Positions 50,415-59,683 of a DNA stretch of 64,000 nt are shown here, piece by piece. Source of the stretch: Mycolicibacterium rhodesiae JS60 (GTDB lineage: Bacteria; Actinomycetota; Actinomycetes; Mycobacteriales; Mycobacteriaceae); NCBI GenBank assembly GCA_000230935.2, contig AGIQ01000013.1:25288-89287 (forward strand). The letters are read 5' to 3'. Each line of letters starts with the position of its first letter. Position 1 is the stretch's first letter. The notes under the pieces are model-generated. The model worked only from the letters and a program-made list of their open reading frames with translations, searched no databases and was not told where the DNA came from. A program made the position numbers and the translations under genes.

Positions 50415-51944
50415 ATGTCGAAGGTCGGGTGGGAGGCGCGCGTCGGCGCGTTGGCGTTTATGGCGGGCCTGTCGTGGGTCGGGTTGCAGGCGTCTGGTGT
50501 CGCGAACGCCGAGAGTGGTGATACGAGTTCCGCGTCGGCATCGGCGTCGGCCAAGCACGCCACGGTGGGCAGTCGGACTGCGCCGAGCCAGCGGAAGCCT
50601 GCCCGCCCGCATGCGGCGGTGGCGGGTCCTGCTGTGCGCGCGCGGTCAGTCTCGGGTGTGGCATCTGCCCGTCTCAGCGTCGACCGCCCAGCGACCGCGG
50701 CGGTGGCCACGTCTGCCCCGTCGGCGCGCCCTGCGGTGTCGGCGGCTGCGAACCCGATCCAAGATTTTTTCGACCATGTGTCCCTGTTGATTCGGCGCAC
50801 GTTTTTCAACCAGCCACCGAAGGTCAATCCAGTGCAGATCACCGGTGAGCATGAGGGCGTGATAACCGGCACGATCGGGGTCGTTGACCCCGAAGGCGAC
50901 CCCATCAAGTACACGGTGCTGCGCGCTGGCCGAGACCTCAACGACGGGACGTACTCGGGGCCTTACTACGGGACTCTCAAGGTCGAAGAGGATGGGACGT
51001 TCACCTACACCCCGGGCTCCGATTTCACTGGCACTGACGACTTCCGGGTGATCGCAACGGACGCCGGGCCGCACATCAACCTTCTCAATCTGTTCCGCCC
51101 GTCGGGCACGACAGCGCTTGTCGAGGTGAACCAATACGCCGTCGGCACGCCGCCGCTGAGGTTTTCCTTTACCTACGATTCTGAGTCGGAGGCGTGGTGG
51201 ACCCCCGCGGCGAAAGCCGCGCTGGAGGCGGCAGCGCAACGCCTGGCCTCCTACATCGTGCCGATGTCATCGCATCCGGTCACGGTCACCTACAACGTCG
51301 CGGTCGACGATTCGCTCGGCGCCTGGACATTGGCTCACGCAGGCAGCACTGTTGCCGGCACGGACTACTACACGAACGCCGTCTTTGACGACTTCAACCC
51401 AACGGTGGTTCAGCACAAAATACTCGCGGGTGTAGATCAGAACGGCCCGGCCTTCGATGGTCACATCACTTTCGACTCGTCAGACCCCTGGACCTTTACG
51501 AACGACCTCGGGCTCGGCGTGTTCGACTTCCAGAGCGTCGCGCTGCACGAATTGATGCACACTTTCGGCTTCATGTCCGGGGTCGGCGCCCCAGGGGCCA
51601 ACTACGGCAGTTACGGGTCGACATTCGACAGTTTCTTGGTCACCAGCAGTGGGGTGGACCCGTTCGGCAGTACCGGTGCGTGGGATGTCGACTACGACGC
51701 CAATCTGACGGGTGGCAACGGTGGCCTGTACTTCGGGGGCCCGAACGCGGTCGCGGCCTATGGCGGCCTGGTACCCCTCTACACGCCGAGTTACTTCGAC
51801 AGTTCTTCGCTTTCGCACCTGGACAGAGACACCTTCAGTGGGTCGGTGATGAGCCCCACCATCAGCAGCGGCTCCCGTAATCGCTTGCTGAGCGCGGTAG
51901 AGCTCGGCATCTTGAAAGACCTCGGCTACACCATCGCTGATTAG
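50415..51944 (+). CDS. Exported Ig-like protein with HExxH metalloprotease motif (copy 2)
   Basis: A 509-residue paralogue of the 47454 gene. It shares the N-terminus (MSKVGWEARVGALAFMAGLS), the segment LIRRTFFNQPPKVNPVQITG and TGTIGVVDPEGDPIKYTV, and the C-terminal core VALHELMHTFGFMSG (HExxH at residues 378-382). It continues FDSFLVTSSGVDPFG and ends LSAVELGILKDLGYTIAD. The bases around both starts are almost the same (GGGGGTTTGATGTCGAAG), showing a duplication including the ribosome-binding site. It is divergent from the Asp-repeat gene and convergent with the PrsW-like gene (4-bp overlap). Confidence 0.75.
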   Translation: MSKVGWEARVGALAFMAGLSWVGLQASGVANAESGDTSSASASASAKHATVGSRTAPSQRKPARPHAAVAGPAVRARSVSGVASARLSVDRPATAAVATSAPSARPAVSAAANPIQDFFDHVSLLIRRTFFNQPPKVNPVQITGEHEGVITGTIGVVDPEGDPIKYTVLRAGRDLNDGTYSGPYYGTLKVEEDGTFTYTPGSDFTGTDDFRVIATDAGPHINLLNLFRPSGTTALVEVNQYAVGTPPLRFSFTYDSESEAWWTPAAKAALEAAAQRLASYIVPMSSHPVTVTYNVAVDDSLGAWTLAHAGSTVAGTDYYTNAVFDDFNPTVVQHKILAGVDQNGPAFDGHITFDSSDPWTFTNDLGLGVFDFQSVALHELMHTFGFMSGVGAPGANYGSYGSTFDSFLVTSSGVDPFGSTGAWDVDYDANLTGGNGGLYFGGPNAVAAYGGLVPLYTPSYFDSSSLSHLDRDTFSGSVMSPTISSGSRNRLLSAVELGILKDLGYTIAD

Positions 51945-53071
51945 CGCGTCGGCCGGTAGCCGTTCAGCCAGTGCAGCGTCGTCCCGGCATCCGCGCGCGC
52001 CGCGACAATGCCGTCGACCTCCAGCTGCTGCAGCGCGAGCACCCGGGCGTCGACGAAACCCCGCTCGATGCGGTCGCGCACAAATGCCAACTCCACGACC
52101 TGGATGGCGAATTTCTTGACCCCGCGGCCACCGGTGCGGCCGCCGGACCGGGTCGCGGCGGCGACCGCTTCCTTGCGGGTGCGCATCGTCCCCAGCCAGC
52201 CGGCCTCGGCCGGGGTGACCAGACCCGCGGCGACCATGCCGGGCAGCTTCTCGGCGACGATGCGCTGCTCACGCTTGCGGCTCTGCACCGCTAGTGTGAT
52301 CGCCAGCGCGAACACCGGCATCATCCACACCACGTACAGCCCGAAGTACGCGCCGGGGCCCAGCAGCGCCGAGCCGTTCCACAACCCGTGCATGATCACC
52401 GCGGCGAGGTAGCCGATCACTACGCAACCCGCTTTGGTCAGCCAATTGCGTTGCTGCAGAGCGAAATACACTCCTATTGCGGTGAAGGTGGTGAACAGCG
52501 GATGGGCGAACGGGCCCATGATGAGGCGCAGGGCCGCGGTGACCAGCGAGTCGCCCAGTGTGCCGCCATCGGCGATGTAGAAGATGTTCTCCAGCCAGGC
52601 GAACCCGGCTGCCGTCACCCCCGCATAGACTAGGCAGTCGGTCAGCGAATTCAGTTCGTGGCGGCGCACTCCCGTCATCATGATCAGCAGGAACAGGCCC
52701 TTGGCGGCCTCCTCGATCACCGGGGCCCCGATGGCGATGGTGATCGGGCTGGATTCGGCCGCGCCGCTGTTCACCGCGGCGTCGACGATCATCTCCAGCG
52801 CCACCGACACCACGACCGCCACCGATGCACCCCACAGGAAGGCCAGCACCAGCAGCCGGGGCGGCTCGGGCTCCCAGCGGTCCAGCCAGAGATAGGCCAG
52901 GAGCACCAGCGTCAGCGCGATCGTGGCGAGGACGAAGCCGATCGCCGTGCCGATCGGATTCACCGCGGTCAGCAAGATCAAGATCAATCCGGCGACAGTG
53001 CCGAGGACGATGATGACCGCCAGCGGTGCTCCGGCCTTGCGTACTTGGCGCGGGAACGCGGGGCTATTCAC
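51941..53071 (-). CDS. PrsW-like intramembrane protease
   Basis: A 376-residue polytopic membrane protein with eight or nine helices. It shows the PrsW motifs PVIEEAAKGLFL (EExxK), LENIFYI, GPFAHPLFTTF and MHGLWNG. PrsW-type proteases cleave anti-sigma factors in Bacillus; the mycobacterial target is unknown. The C-terminal ~110 residues form a soluble extension (KFAIQVVELAFVRDRIERGF). The GTG at 53069-53071 follows TAACCT by 6 nt, fitting leaderless initiation. It is divergent from rpsA. Confidence 0.85.
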   Translation of the reverse strand: MNSPAFPRQVRKAGAPLAVIIVLGTVAGLILILLTAVNPIGTAIGFVLATIALTLVLLAYLWLDRWEPEPPRLLVLAFLWGASVAVVVSVALEMIVDAAVNSGAAESSPITIAIGAPVIEEAAKGLFLLIMMTGVRRHELNSLTDCLVYAGVTAAGFAWLENIFYIADGGTLGDSLVTAALRLIMGPFAHPLFTTFTAIGVYFALQQRNWLTKAGCVVIGYLAAVIMHGLWNGSALLGPGAYFGLYVVWMMPVFALAITLAVQSRKREQRIVAEKLPGMVAAGLVTPAEAGWLGTMRTRKEAVAAATRSGGRTGGRGVKKFAIQVVELAFVRDRIERGFVDARVLALQQLEVDGIVAARADAGTTLHWLNGYRPTR

Positions 53072-53236
53072 CCCTGCAGGTTAGTTGGCGCACAGCTGCC
53101 TCACAGACCCGGGTTTGTCCAGCGTGTGCCTAGTCGAGTAGGCTCTTGAGGTACCTGTGCGCACTTTGCGGGTACATCACCACAGGCACCAGAAAACCGT
53201 CCCTACGATTGAAGCTGTCCGGAGCAACCCAACAAT

Positions 53237-54691
53237 ATGCCAAGTCCCGTCGCCACCTCACCGCAAGTAGCCCTCAACGACATCGGCTCAGCGGAGGATT
53301 TTCTCGCCGCCATCGACAAGACCATCAAATACTTCAACGATGGCGACATCGTCGAAGGGACCATCGTCAAGGTTGACCGTGACGAAGTCTTGCTCGACAT
53401 CGGCTACAAGACCGAGGGTGTCATTCCCTCCCGCGAACTTTCCATCAAGCACGACGTCGACCCCAATGAGGTTGTGTCCGTCGGTGACGAAGTGGAAGCC
53501 CTGGTCCTCACCAAGGAGGACAAAGAAGGCCGCCTGATCCTGTCCAAGAAGCGCGCCCAGTACGAGCGCGCCTGGGGCACCATCGAGGCCCTCAAAGAGA
53601 AGGACGAGGCCGTCAAGGGCACCGTCATCGAGGTCGTCAAGGGCGGCCTGATCCTCGACATCGGCCTGCGCGGCTTCCTGCCCGCGTCGTTGGTCGAGAT
53701 GCGCCGCGTGCGCGATCTGCAGCCGTACATCGGCAAGGAGATCGAGGCCAAGATCATCGAGCTGGACAAGAACCGCAACAACGTGGTGCTGTCCCGGCGC
53801 GCCTGGCTGGAGCAGACCCAGTCCGAGGTGCGCAGCGAGTTCCTCAACCAGCTGCAGAAGGGCGCCATCCGCAAGGGTGTCGTGTCCTCGATCGTCAACT
53901 TCGGCGCCTTTGTCGACCTCGGCGGGGTCGACGGCCTGGTGCACGTCTCCGAGCTGTCCTGGAAGCACATCGACCACCCGTCCGAGGTGGTTGCGGTGGG
54001 CGATGAGGTCACCGTCGAGGTGCTCGACGTCGACATGGACCGCGAGCGGGTTTCGTTGTCGCTCAAGGCGACTCAGGAAGATCCGTGGCGCCACTTCGCC
54101 CGCACCCACGCGATCGGCCAGATCGTGCCGGGCAAGGTCACCAAGCTGGTGCCGTTCGGTGCGTTCGTCCGCGTCGAAGAGGGCATCGAGGGCCTGGTGC
54201 ACATCTCCGAGCTGGCTGAGCGCCACGTCGAGGTGCCCGATCAGGTCGTGGCCGTCGGCGACGACGCGATGGTCAAGGTCATCGACATCGACCTGGAGCG
54301 CCGCCGCATCTCGCTGAGCCTCAAGCAGGCCAACGAGGACTACACCGAGGAGTTCGACCCCTCGAAGTACGGCATGGCCGACAGCTACGACGAGGCGGGG
54401 AACTACATCTTCCCCGAGGGCTTCGACGCCGACACCAACGAGTGGCTCGAGGGCTTCGACAAGCAGCGCACCGAGTGGGAGGCCCGCTACGCCGAGGCCG
54501 AGCGCCGGCACAAGATGCACACCGCGCAGATGGAGAAGTTCGCCAAGGCCGAGGCCGAGGCGGCCGAGCGTCCCGCGGGCAACGGTTCGTCGTCGTCCTC
54601 GTCCTCCAGCTCGGGTGAGTCGGCCGGCGGTTCGCTGGCCAGCGATGCCCAGCTCGCGGCTCTTCGCGAGAAGCTGGCGGGGAACGCCTAA
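53237..54691 (+). CDS. rpsA: 30S ribosomal protein S1
   Basis: A 484-residue protein with four S1 RNA-binding domains: DGDIVEGTIVKVDRDEVLLD, EAVKGTVIEVVKGGLILDIG, AIRKGVVSSIVNFGAFVDLG and QIVPGKVTKLVPFGAFVRVE. These are followed by an acidic, Ser-rich tail (GNGSSSSSSSSSGESAGG). It is needed for mRNA binding and initiation on the 30S subunit. ATG 53237. Upstream, TACGAT near 53203 is a plausible -10. It matches Rv1630. A strong terminator follows. Confidence 0.97.
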   Translation: MPSPVATSPQVALNDIGSAEDFLAAIDKTIKYFNDGDIVEGTIVKVDRDEVLLDIGYKTEGVIPSRELSIKHDVDPNEVVSVGDEVEALVLTKEDKEGRLILSKKRAQYERAWGTIEALKEKDEAVKGTVIEVVKGGLILDIGLRGFLPASLVEMRRVRDLQPYIGKEIEAKIIELDKNRNNVVLSRRAWLEQTQSEVRSEFLNQLQKGAIRKGVVSSIVNFGAFVDLGGVDGLVHVSELSWKHIDHPSEVVAVGDEVTVEVLDVDMDRERVSLSLKATQEDPWRHFARTHAIGQIVPGKVTKLVPFGAFVRVEEGIEGLVHISELAERHVEVPDQVVAVGDDAMVKVIDIDLERRRISLSLKQANEDYTEEFDPSKYGMADSYDEAGNYIFPEGFDADTNEWLEGFDKQRTEWEARYAEAERRHKMHTAQMEKFAKAEAEAAERPAGNGSSSSSSSSSGESAGGSLASDAQLAALREKLAGNA

Positions 54692-54705
54692 GAAATCCAC
54701 GATTG

Positions 54706-54733
54706 ACGCCCCGGCTCACCCGAGCCGGGGCGT
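54706..54733 (+). terminator. Strong hairpin after rpsA
   Basis: ACGCCCCGGCTC (54706-54717) pairs perfectly with GAGCCGGGGCGT (54722-54733) over a 4-nt loop, followed by TCGTCGTC. It is a mycobacterial-style terminator with no T-run. Confidence 0.7.
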
Positions 54734-54759
54734 TCGTCGTCTCGGCTGCCTGAAAGACT

Positions 54760-55911
54760 GTGCCCGTGCTGCGTATTGGACTCACCGGCGGTATCGGCGC
54801 CGGCAAGTCGACGGTGTCCGCCACGTTCTCGGAGTGTGGCGGCATCGTCGTCGACGGGGATGTCATCTCCCGCGAGGTCGTCGAGCCGGGCACCGAGGGC
54901 CTGGCCAAGCTCGTCGACGCGTTCGGATCGCACATCCTGCTGCCCGATGGTGCATTGGATCGTCCGGCGCTGGCTTCGATCGCCTTCAGCGATGAGGACA
55001 AGCGGCAGACTCTCAACGGGATCGTCCACCCGCTGGTGGCGACCCGGCGTTCCGAGCTGATCGCCGCGGCCGGGGAAGATGCGGTGATCGTCGAGGACAT
55101 CCCGCTGCTGGTCGAGTCTCAGATGGCGCCGATGTTCCCGCTGGTCATCATCGTGAACGCGGATCCCGAGGTGCGGGTGAAGCGGCTCACCGAATACCGC
55201 GGGTTCAGCGAGGCAGACGCCAGGGCGCGCATCGCGATGCAGGCCACCGAGGAGCAAAGACGACTCGTGGCCGACGTCTGGCTGGACAACTCGGGCAGCT
55301 CGGGGCAGCTCGTCGAGAAGGCGCGGGAGCTCTGGTACCAGCGCATCCTGCCGTTCTCGCACAACCTCGCCACCCGGACGCCGGTGCACAGCGCACCCGA
55401 ACTGGTCCCGGCCGATCCCACCTGGGCCGATCAGGCCCGGCGGATCCTGGCGCGCCTCAACACCACCTGCGGTCACCGGGCCGTGCGCATCGACCACATC
55501 GGGTCGACGGCGGTGCCCGGTATGGATGCCAAGGACGTCATCGACATCCAGGTGACGGTCTCCTCCCTCGAGGTCGCCGACGAACTCGCCGAGGATCTGC
55601 TGCGATCCGGTTATCCCCGGGTCGAGTCGATCACGTCCGACGTGCCCAAGGCCGGTACGGATCCCGCGTTGTGGCACAAACGTTTTCACGCTTCAGGCGA
55701 CCCGGGTCGGCCCACCAACGTGCACATCAGGGTCGACGGCTGGCCCAACCAGCGGTTTGCGCTGCTGTTCGTGGATTGGCTGACCGCCAATCCCGACGTG
55801 CAGGCCGATTATCGTGCGGTCAAACGCTCGGCGGCGAGCAAGGAGCCGTGGTTCCTCGATGCGTACCGGCGGGCGTGGGTATGGGCGGAGAGCACCGGCT
55901 GGGACGGTTAG
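54760..55911 (+). CDS. coaE: Dephospho-CoA kinase fused to GrpB domain
   Basis: A 383-residue fusion. Residues 1-~200 are dephospho-CoA kinase, the last step of CoA synthesis: P-loop IGLTGGIGAGKSTVSATFSE, VVDGDVISREVV, the lid-type segment GFSEADARARIAMQATEEQR and DVWLDNSG. The remainder is a GrpB/UPF0157 nucleotidyltransferase-like domain: VPADPTWADQARRILARL, VRIDHIGSTAVPGMDAKDVI, NVHIRVDGWPNQRFALLFVD. This fusion is usual in mycobacteria. Starts GTG 54760 or GTG 54766. It matches Rv1631. The stop overlaps the convergent deazaflavin-type gene. Confidence 0.95.
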   Translation: MPVLRIGLTGGIGAGKSTVSATFSECGGIVVDGDVISREVVEPGTEGLAKLVDAFGSHILLPDGALDRPALASIAFSDEDKRQTLNGIVHPLVATRRSELIAAAGEDAVIVEDIPLLVESQMAPMFPLVIIVNADPEVRVKRLTEYRGFSEADARARIAMQATEEQRRLVADVWLDNSGSSGQLVEKARELWYQRILPFSHNLATRTPVHSAPELVPADPTWADQARRILARLNTTCGHRAVRIDHIGSTAVPGMDAKDVIDIQVTVSSLEVADELAEDLLRSGYPRVESITSDVPKAGTDPALWHKRFHASGDPGRPTNVHIRVDGWPNQRFALLFVDWLTANPDVQADYRAVKRSAASKEPWFLDAYRRAWVWAESTGWDG

Positions 55912-56348
55912 CGGCGTTCCAGGATCAGTAGCGGGATCTCCCGGGGAGTATTGCGCTGATAACCCGCATATCCCCGGTAGGTCTTGACCACCTGGGGCCA
56001 CAACTCGGCTCGTTCCTCCCGGCTGGCGGAGCGGGCCCGCATCGGGACCGTCGCACCGTCCACGGTCACGGTGACGTCCGGGGTGGCGATCGCGTTCTTG
56101 TACCAGTCGGGGTGATCTTGGTGCCCGCCCTTGGATGCCACGACGACGATGCGGTCGTTGTCATGCACCGGAGACGTCAACAGGTTGGCGTACGGCTTCC
56201 CGGACTTGCGGCCGACGGTGTGCAATTCGACCGTCAGCATGCCCATCACGGTGCGCGGATAGCGCCCGCCGGTGAGCGCGAGTAGCAGCCGGTGACCGTT
56301 TTCCAGTAGCCAGGCGCCGACTTCGGCGACGCGATCGGGCTTCTGCAT
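55908..56348 (-). CDS. Nitroreductase/deazaflavin (F420)-dependent family protein
   Basis: A 146-residue protein of the Ddn/FDOR split-barrel family: GMLTVELHTVGRKSGKPYAN, LLTSPVHDNDRIVVVASKGG and HQDHPDWYKNAIATPDVTVT. The H-T-x-G-R-x-S-G-x-x-Y/R pattern and ASxGGxxxxPxWYxN are family hallmarks of F420-dependent reductases. The natural substrate is unknown. ATG 56346-56348. It is in tandem with two further minus-strand genes, 9 bp after the next gene's stop. Confidence 0.85.
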   Translation of the reverse strand: MQKPDRVAEVGAWLLENGHRLLLALTGGRYPRTVMGMLTVELHTVGRKSGKPYANLLTSPVHDNDRIVVVASKGGHQDHPDWYKNAIATPDVTVTVDGATVPMRARSASREERAELWPQVVKTYRGYAGYQRNTPREIPLLILERR

Positions 56349-56357
56349 GGATCTAAT

Positions 56358-56888
56358 CTAGGCCGTCGGTGCCGGCGGCGGGGGTGGTGCTGGTGTTGGA
56401 TCCGGTGTGTCCAGCGGTGCGCCGCATTGCAGGGTGCCGTAGAGCGGGTCGTCCTTGGGGCGGAACAGCCGTGGGGCGATGAATTGGTCTGCCTGCGCGA
56501 CGATTTCGTCGTCCACCAGGATTTCGCAGTGCAGGTTCGATCCGTAGGGCCACTGGATGGAGATCTCCATGCCGGCCTTCTTGGGATCGTGCAGGACGGT
56601 GTTGACCTCGAAGGTCATGCCCGGCAGCAGCGTCGGTTGGTCGCTGTTGACGTTGTTGTCGTCGATCTTGTACGCGACCACCGCGCCTCTAGAGGTGCCG
56701 GTCGCCGAGGCCCGGTAGGTGATGTTGTGCAACAGCTGCGGGTCGGGATCGCCGTCGGCCACCGGGGCGGGAGCCGGAGTCGGCGTCGGTTCCGGGTCGG
56801 CCAGCGCGGTACCCGCCGTTAACTGAGAACCCGCGACCAGGACGGCCGCAGCGGTGACCCGCAGCCATCCGCGCTTGATGGGACTCAT
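56358..56888 (-). CDS. Exported Pro-rich protein, mycobacterial
   Basis: A 176-residue secreted protein. The signal peptide (GWLRVTAAAVLVAGSQLTAG ending TALADPEPTP) is followed by a Pro/Ala linker and an MmpS-like single domain: LLHNITYRASATGTSRGAVV, PGMTFEVNTVLHDPKKAGME, LHCEILVDDEIVAQADQF. The tail is Pro-rich (PDPTPAPPPPPAPTA). The family name is uncertain; similar small proteins assist mycobacterial lipid exporters, but this is only a resemblance. ATG at 56886-56888, with TAATCT 8 nt upstream. Confidence 0.7.
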   Translation of the reverse strand: MSPIKRGWLRVTAAAVLVAGSQLTAGTALADPEPTPTPAPAPVADGDPDPQLLHNITYRASATGTSRGAVVAYKIDDNNVNSDQPTLLPGMTFEVNTVLHDPKKAGMEISIQWPYGSNLHCEILVDDEIVAQADQFIAPRLFRPKDDPLYGTLQCGAPLDTPDPTPAPPPPPAPTA

Positions 56889-56947
56889 AGGTAGCGAGAT
56901 TACCCGTTCGGTACGGGGGTGCCGATTCGTTGCCCGCACTCGGGGGC

Positions 56948-57454
56948 TCAGCGCCAGGTCAAGGTCATCCCGCCGGCGGCAAGCCAGGCGTTGAGGTCAT
57001 GGTTGTGGCGAGCGAGGCCGTCGACGGCGACGACGACCCGCTGGAGTGCCGCCTCCGCGATCTCGGTCGACAGGAGGCCGTCGCGGTGGGCGGCGAACAG
57101 TTCGTCGGCATCGATCAGATCGGTGCGGTCGCCGGCGTAGACCACCAGGTCAAGGTAGTGATCTTCGGCCTGCCATGCGGTGTCGCCGACCGTGATCTGC
57201 CCGATATCGAGGTAGAAGTCCTGGGGGCGCTCGTAGCCGGGGCTGAAGTGGAAGACATTGGCCCGAAGCCCCAGCGCGGGCAGCAGCCAGGACTCCAGGT
57301 AGTGGAATTGGGTGCGGCCGGGGGTCGGGCGGGCCATGTAGAGCCCCCACGGGGTGACCCGGTATTCGTCGACCGTCCGCACGATGCCCTTGGGGTCGGT
57401 GTTGGTGTAGCCGACCAGGTCGAACGTCTCCTGCTTGGGCGGATGGACGACCAC
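56948..57454 (-). CDS. DUF402 protein
   Basis: A 168-residue protein of the DUF402 family (fold shared with nucleoside tri/diphosphate phosphatases): DEYRVTPWGLYMARPTPGRT, FHYLESWLLPALGLRANVFH, RPQDFYLDIGQITVGDTAWQ, DHYLDLVVYAGDRTDLIDAD. The core E/W/Y/D residues are kept. The GTG at 57452-57454 follows TAGGCT by 7 nt, a leaderless pattern. It is divergent from uvrB with only 56 bp between, so promoters are back to back. Confidence 0.8.
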   Translation of the reverse strand: MVVHPPKQETFDLVGYTNTDPKGIVRTVDEYRVTPWGLYMARPTPGRTQFHYLESWLLPALGLRANVFHFSPGYERPQDFYLDIGQITVGDTAWQAEDHYLDLVVYAGDRTDLIDADELFAAHRDGLLSTEIAEAALQRVVVAVDGLARHNHDLNAWLAAGGMTLTWR

Positions 57455-57510
57455 GGGTGTCAGCCTAACGAGGAATGAATGTGTCGGAGGGTGCGCTTAA
57501 CCTGAACGCT

Positions 57511-59682
57511 ATGGCATTCGCTACCGAACACCCGGTGCTCGCGCACTCGGAGTACCGACCTGCCGCCGATGCCGTGAACGGACTGGTGCGTTCGGGCGCC
57601 CGGTTCGAGGTGGTCAGCGAGTACGACCCGGCCGGTGACCAGCCCGCCGCGATCGACGAGCTGGAGCGCCGCATCCGGGCCGGCGAACGCGACGTGGTGC
57701 TGCTCGGCGCGACGGGCACCGGCAAGTCGGCCACCACGGCCTGGCTCATCGAACGGCTGCAACGGCCCACGCTGGTGATGGCCCCGAACAAGACGCTGGC
57801 CGCCCAGCTCGCCAACGAGCTGCGAGAGATGTTGCCGCACAACGCCGTTGAGTACTTCGTTTCGTACTACGACTACTACCAGCCCGAGGCGTACATCGCC
57901 CAGACCGATACCTACATCGAGAAGGACAGCTCGATCAACGACGACGTGGAGCGGCTGCGCCACTCGGCGACGTCGAGCCTGTTGTCGCGCCGCGACGTCG
58001 TCGTCGTCGCGTCGGTGTCGTGCATCTACGGCCTGGGGACGCCGCAGTCCTACCTCGACCGGTCGGTCGAGCTGGAGGTCGGCACCGAGGTGCCGCGCGA
58101 CGGGCTGCTCCGGCTGCTCGTCGACGTCCAGTACTCCCGCAACGACATGTCGTTCACCCGCGGCTCGTTCCGGGTGCGCGGCGACACCGTCGAGATCATC
58201 CCGTCCTACGAGGAGCTGGCGGTTCGCATCGAGTTCTTCGGCGACGAGATCGAGGCGCTCTACTACCTGCACCCGCTGACCGGTGACGTGATCCGCCAGG
58301 TCGACTCACTGCGGATCTTTCCGGCCACCCACTATGTCGCGGGCCCGGAGCGGATGGCGCATGCGATCTCGACCATCGAGCAGGAGCTCGAGGAGCGGCT
58401 GGCGGAGCTGGAGAACCAGGGCAAGCTGCTGGAGGCCCAGCGGCTGCGGATGCGCACCAACTACGACGTCGAGATGATGCGTCAGGTCGGCTTCTGCTCG
58501 GGTATCGAGAACTATTCGCGCCATATCGACGGCCGTGCCGCCGGCTCCGCCCCTGCAACGCTGCTGGATTACTTCCCCGAAGACTTCCTGCTGGTCATCG
58601 ACGAGTCGCACGTGACCGTTCCGCAGATCGGCGGCATGTACGAGGGCGACATGTCCCGCAAGCGCAATCTGGTGGAGTACGGCTTCCGTCTGCCGTCCGC
58701 GGTCGACAACCGGCCGTTGACCTGGGAAGAGTTCGCCGACCGGATCGGGCAGACGGTGTATCTGTCGGCCACCCCCGGCCCGTTCGAACTCAGCCAGACC
58801 AGCGGCGAGTTCGTCGAGCAGGTGATCCGCCCGACCGGTCTGATCGACCCCAAGGTCGTGGTCAAGCCGACCAAGGGCCAGATCGACGACCTGATCGGAG
58901 AGATTCGTGCCCGCGCCGAGCGCGACGAGCGGGTGCTGGTCACCACGCTGACCAAGAAGATGGCCGAGGATCTCACCGACTATCTCCTCGAGATGGGCAT
59001 CCGGGTGCGCTACCTGCACTCCGAGGTCGACACCCTGCGCCGGGTGGAGCTGCTAAGGCAGCTGCGCCTGGGGGATTACGACGTGCTGGTCGGCATCAAC
59101 CTGTTGCGCGAGGGGCTGGACCTCCCCGAGGTGTCGTTGGTGTCGATCCTCGACGCCGACAAGGAGGGCTTCCTGCGCTCCACCCGCAGCCTCATCCAGA
59201 CGATCGGCCGTGCTGCGCGCAACGTGTCCGGCGAAGTGCACATGTACGCCGACAAGCTCACCGACTCGATGAAGGAAGCCATCGACGAGACCGAGCGTCG
59301 GCGGACCAAGCAGGTGGCCTACAACGACGAGCACGGCATCGACCCGCAGCCGCTGCGCAAGAAGATCGCCGACATTCTCGATCAGGTGTACCGCGAAGCG
59401 GACGACACCGAGGCGGTAGAGGTCGGCGGGTCCGGGCGCAACGCATCCCGCGGGCGTCGCGCGCAGGGCGAACCGGGCCGGGCGGTCAGCGCGGGCATCA
59501 TCGAGGGGCGCGATACGGCGAGCATGCCGCGAGCCGAACTGGCGGACCTGATCAAGGATTTGACCGCTCAGATGATGGCAGCGGCACGCGATTTGCAGTT
59601 CGAGCTCGCCGCGCGGATTCGCGACGAGGTCGCCGATCTGAAGAAGGAATTGCGCGGCATGGATGCGGCGGGCTTGAAATAG
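57511..59682 (+). CDS. uvrB: Excinuclease ABC subunit B
   Basis: A 723-residue UvrB, damage-verification helicase of nucleotide-excision repair. It shows Walker A LLGATGTGKSATTAWLIE, the beta-hairpin YYDYYQPEAYIAQTDTYIEK, motif II LVIDESHVTVPQIGGMYEGD, motif V VLVGINLLREGLDLPEVSLV, motif VI QTIGRAARN and a C-terminal UVR domain (LIKDLTAQMMAAARDLQFEL). I choose ATG 57511, 7 nt after TAACCT, a leaderless pattern; ATG 57475 would lengthen it. It matches Rv1633. Confidence 0.96.
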   Translation: MAFATEHPVLAHSEYRPAADAVNGLVRSGARFEVVSEYDPAGDQPAAIDELERRIRAGERDVVLLGATGTGKSATTAWLIERLQRPTLVMAPNKTLAAQLANELREMLPHNAVEYFVSYYDYYQPEAYIAQTDTYIEKDSSINDDVERLRHSATSSLLSRRDVVVVASVSCIYGLGTPQSYLDRSVELEVGTEVPRDGLLRLLVDVQYSRNDMSFTRGSFRVRGDTVEIIPSYEELAVRIEFFGDEIEALYYLHPLTGDVIRQVDSLRIFPATHYVAGPERMAHAISTIEQELEERLAELENQGKLLEAQRLRMRTNYDVEMMRQVGFCSGIENYSRHIDGRAAGSAPATLLDYFPEDFLLVIDESHVTVPQIGGMYEGDMSRKRNLVEYGFRLPSAVDNRPLTWEEFADRIGQTVYLSATPGPFELSQTSGEFVEQVIRPTGLIDPKVVVKPTKGQIDDLIGEIRARAERDERVLVTTLTKKMAEDLTDYLLEMGIRVRYLHSEVDTLRRVELLRQLRLGDYDVLVGINLLREGLDLPEVSLVSILDADKEGFLRSTRSLIQTIGRAARNVSGEVHMYADKLTDSMKEAIDETERRRTKQVAYNDEHGIDPQPLRKKIADILDQVYREADDTEAVEVGGSGRNASRGRRAQGEPGRAVSAGIIEGRDTASMPRAELADLIKDLTAQMMAAARDLQFELAARIRDEVADLKKELRGMDAAGLK

Positions 59683-59683
59683 G

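Noticed and set aside
53288..54700. 470-codon open frame antisense to rpsA
   Set aside because: Composition and exact overlap show it is the reverse-strand shadow of rpsA.
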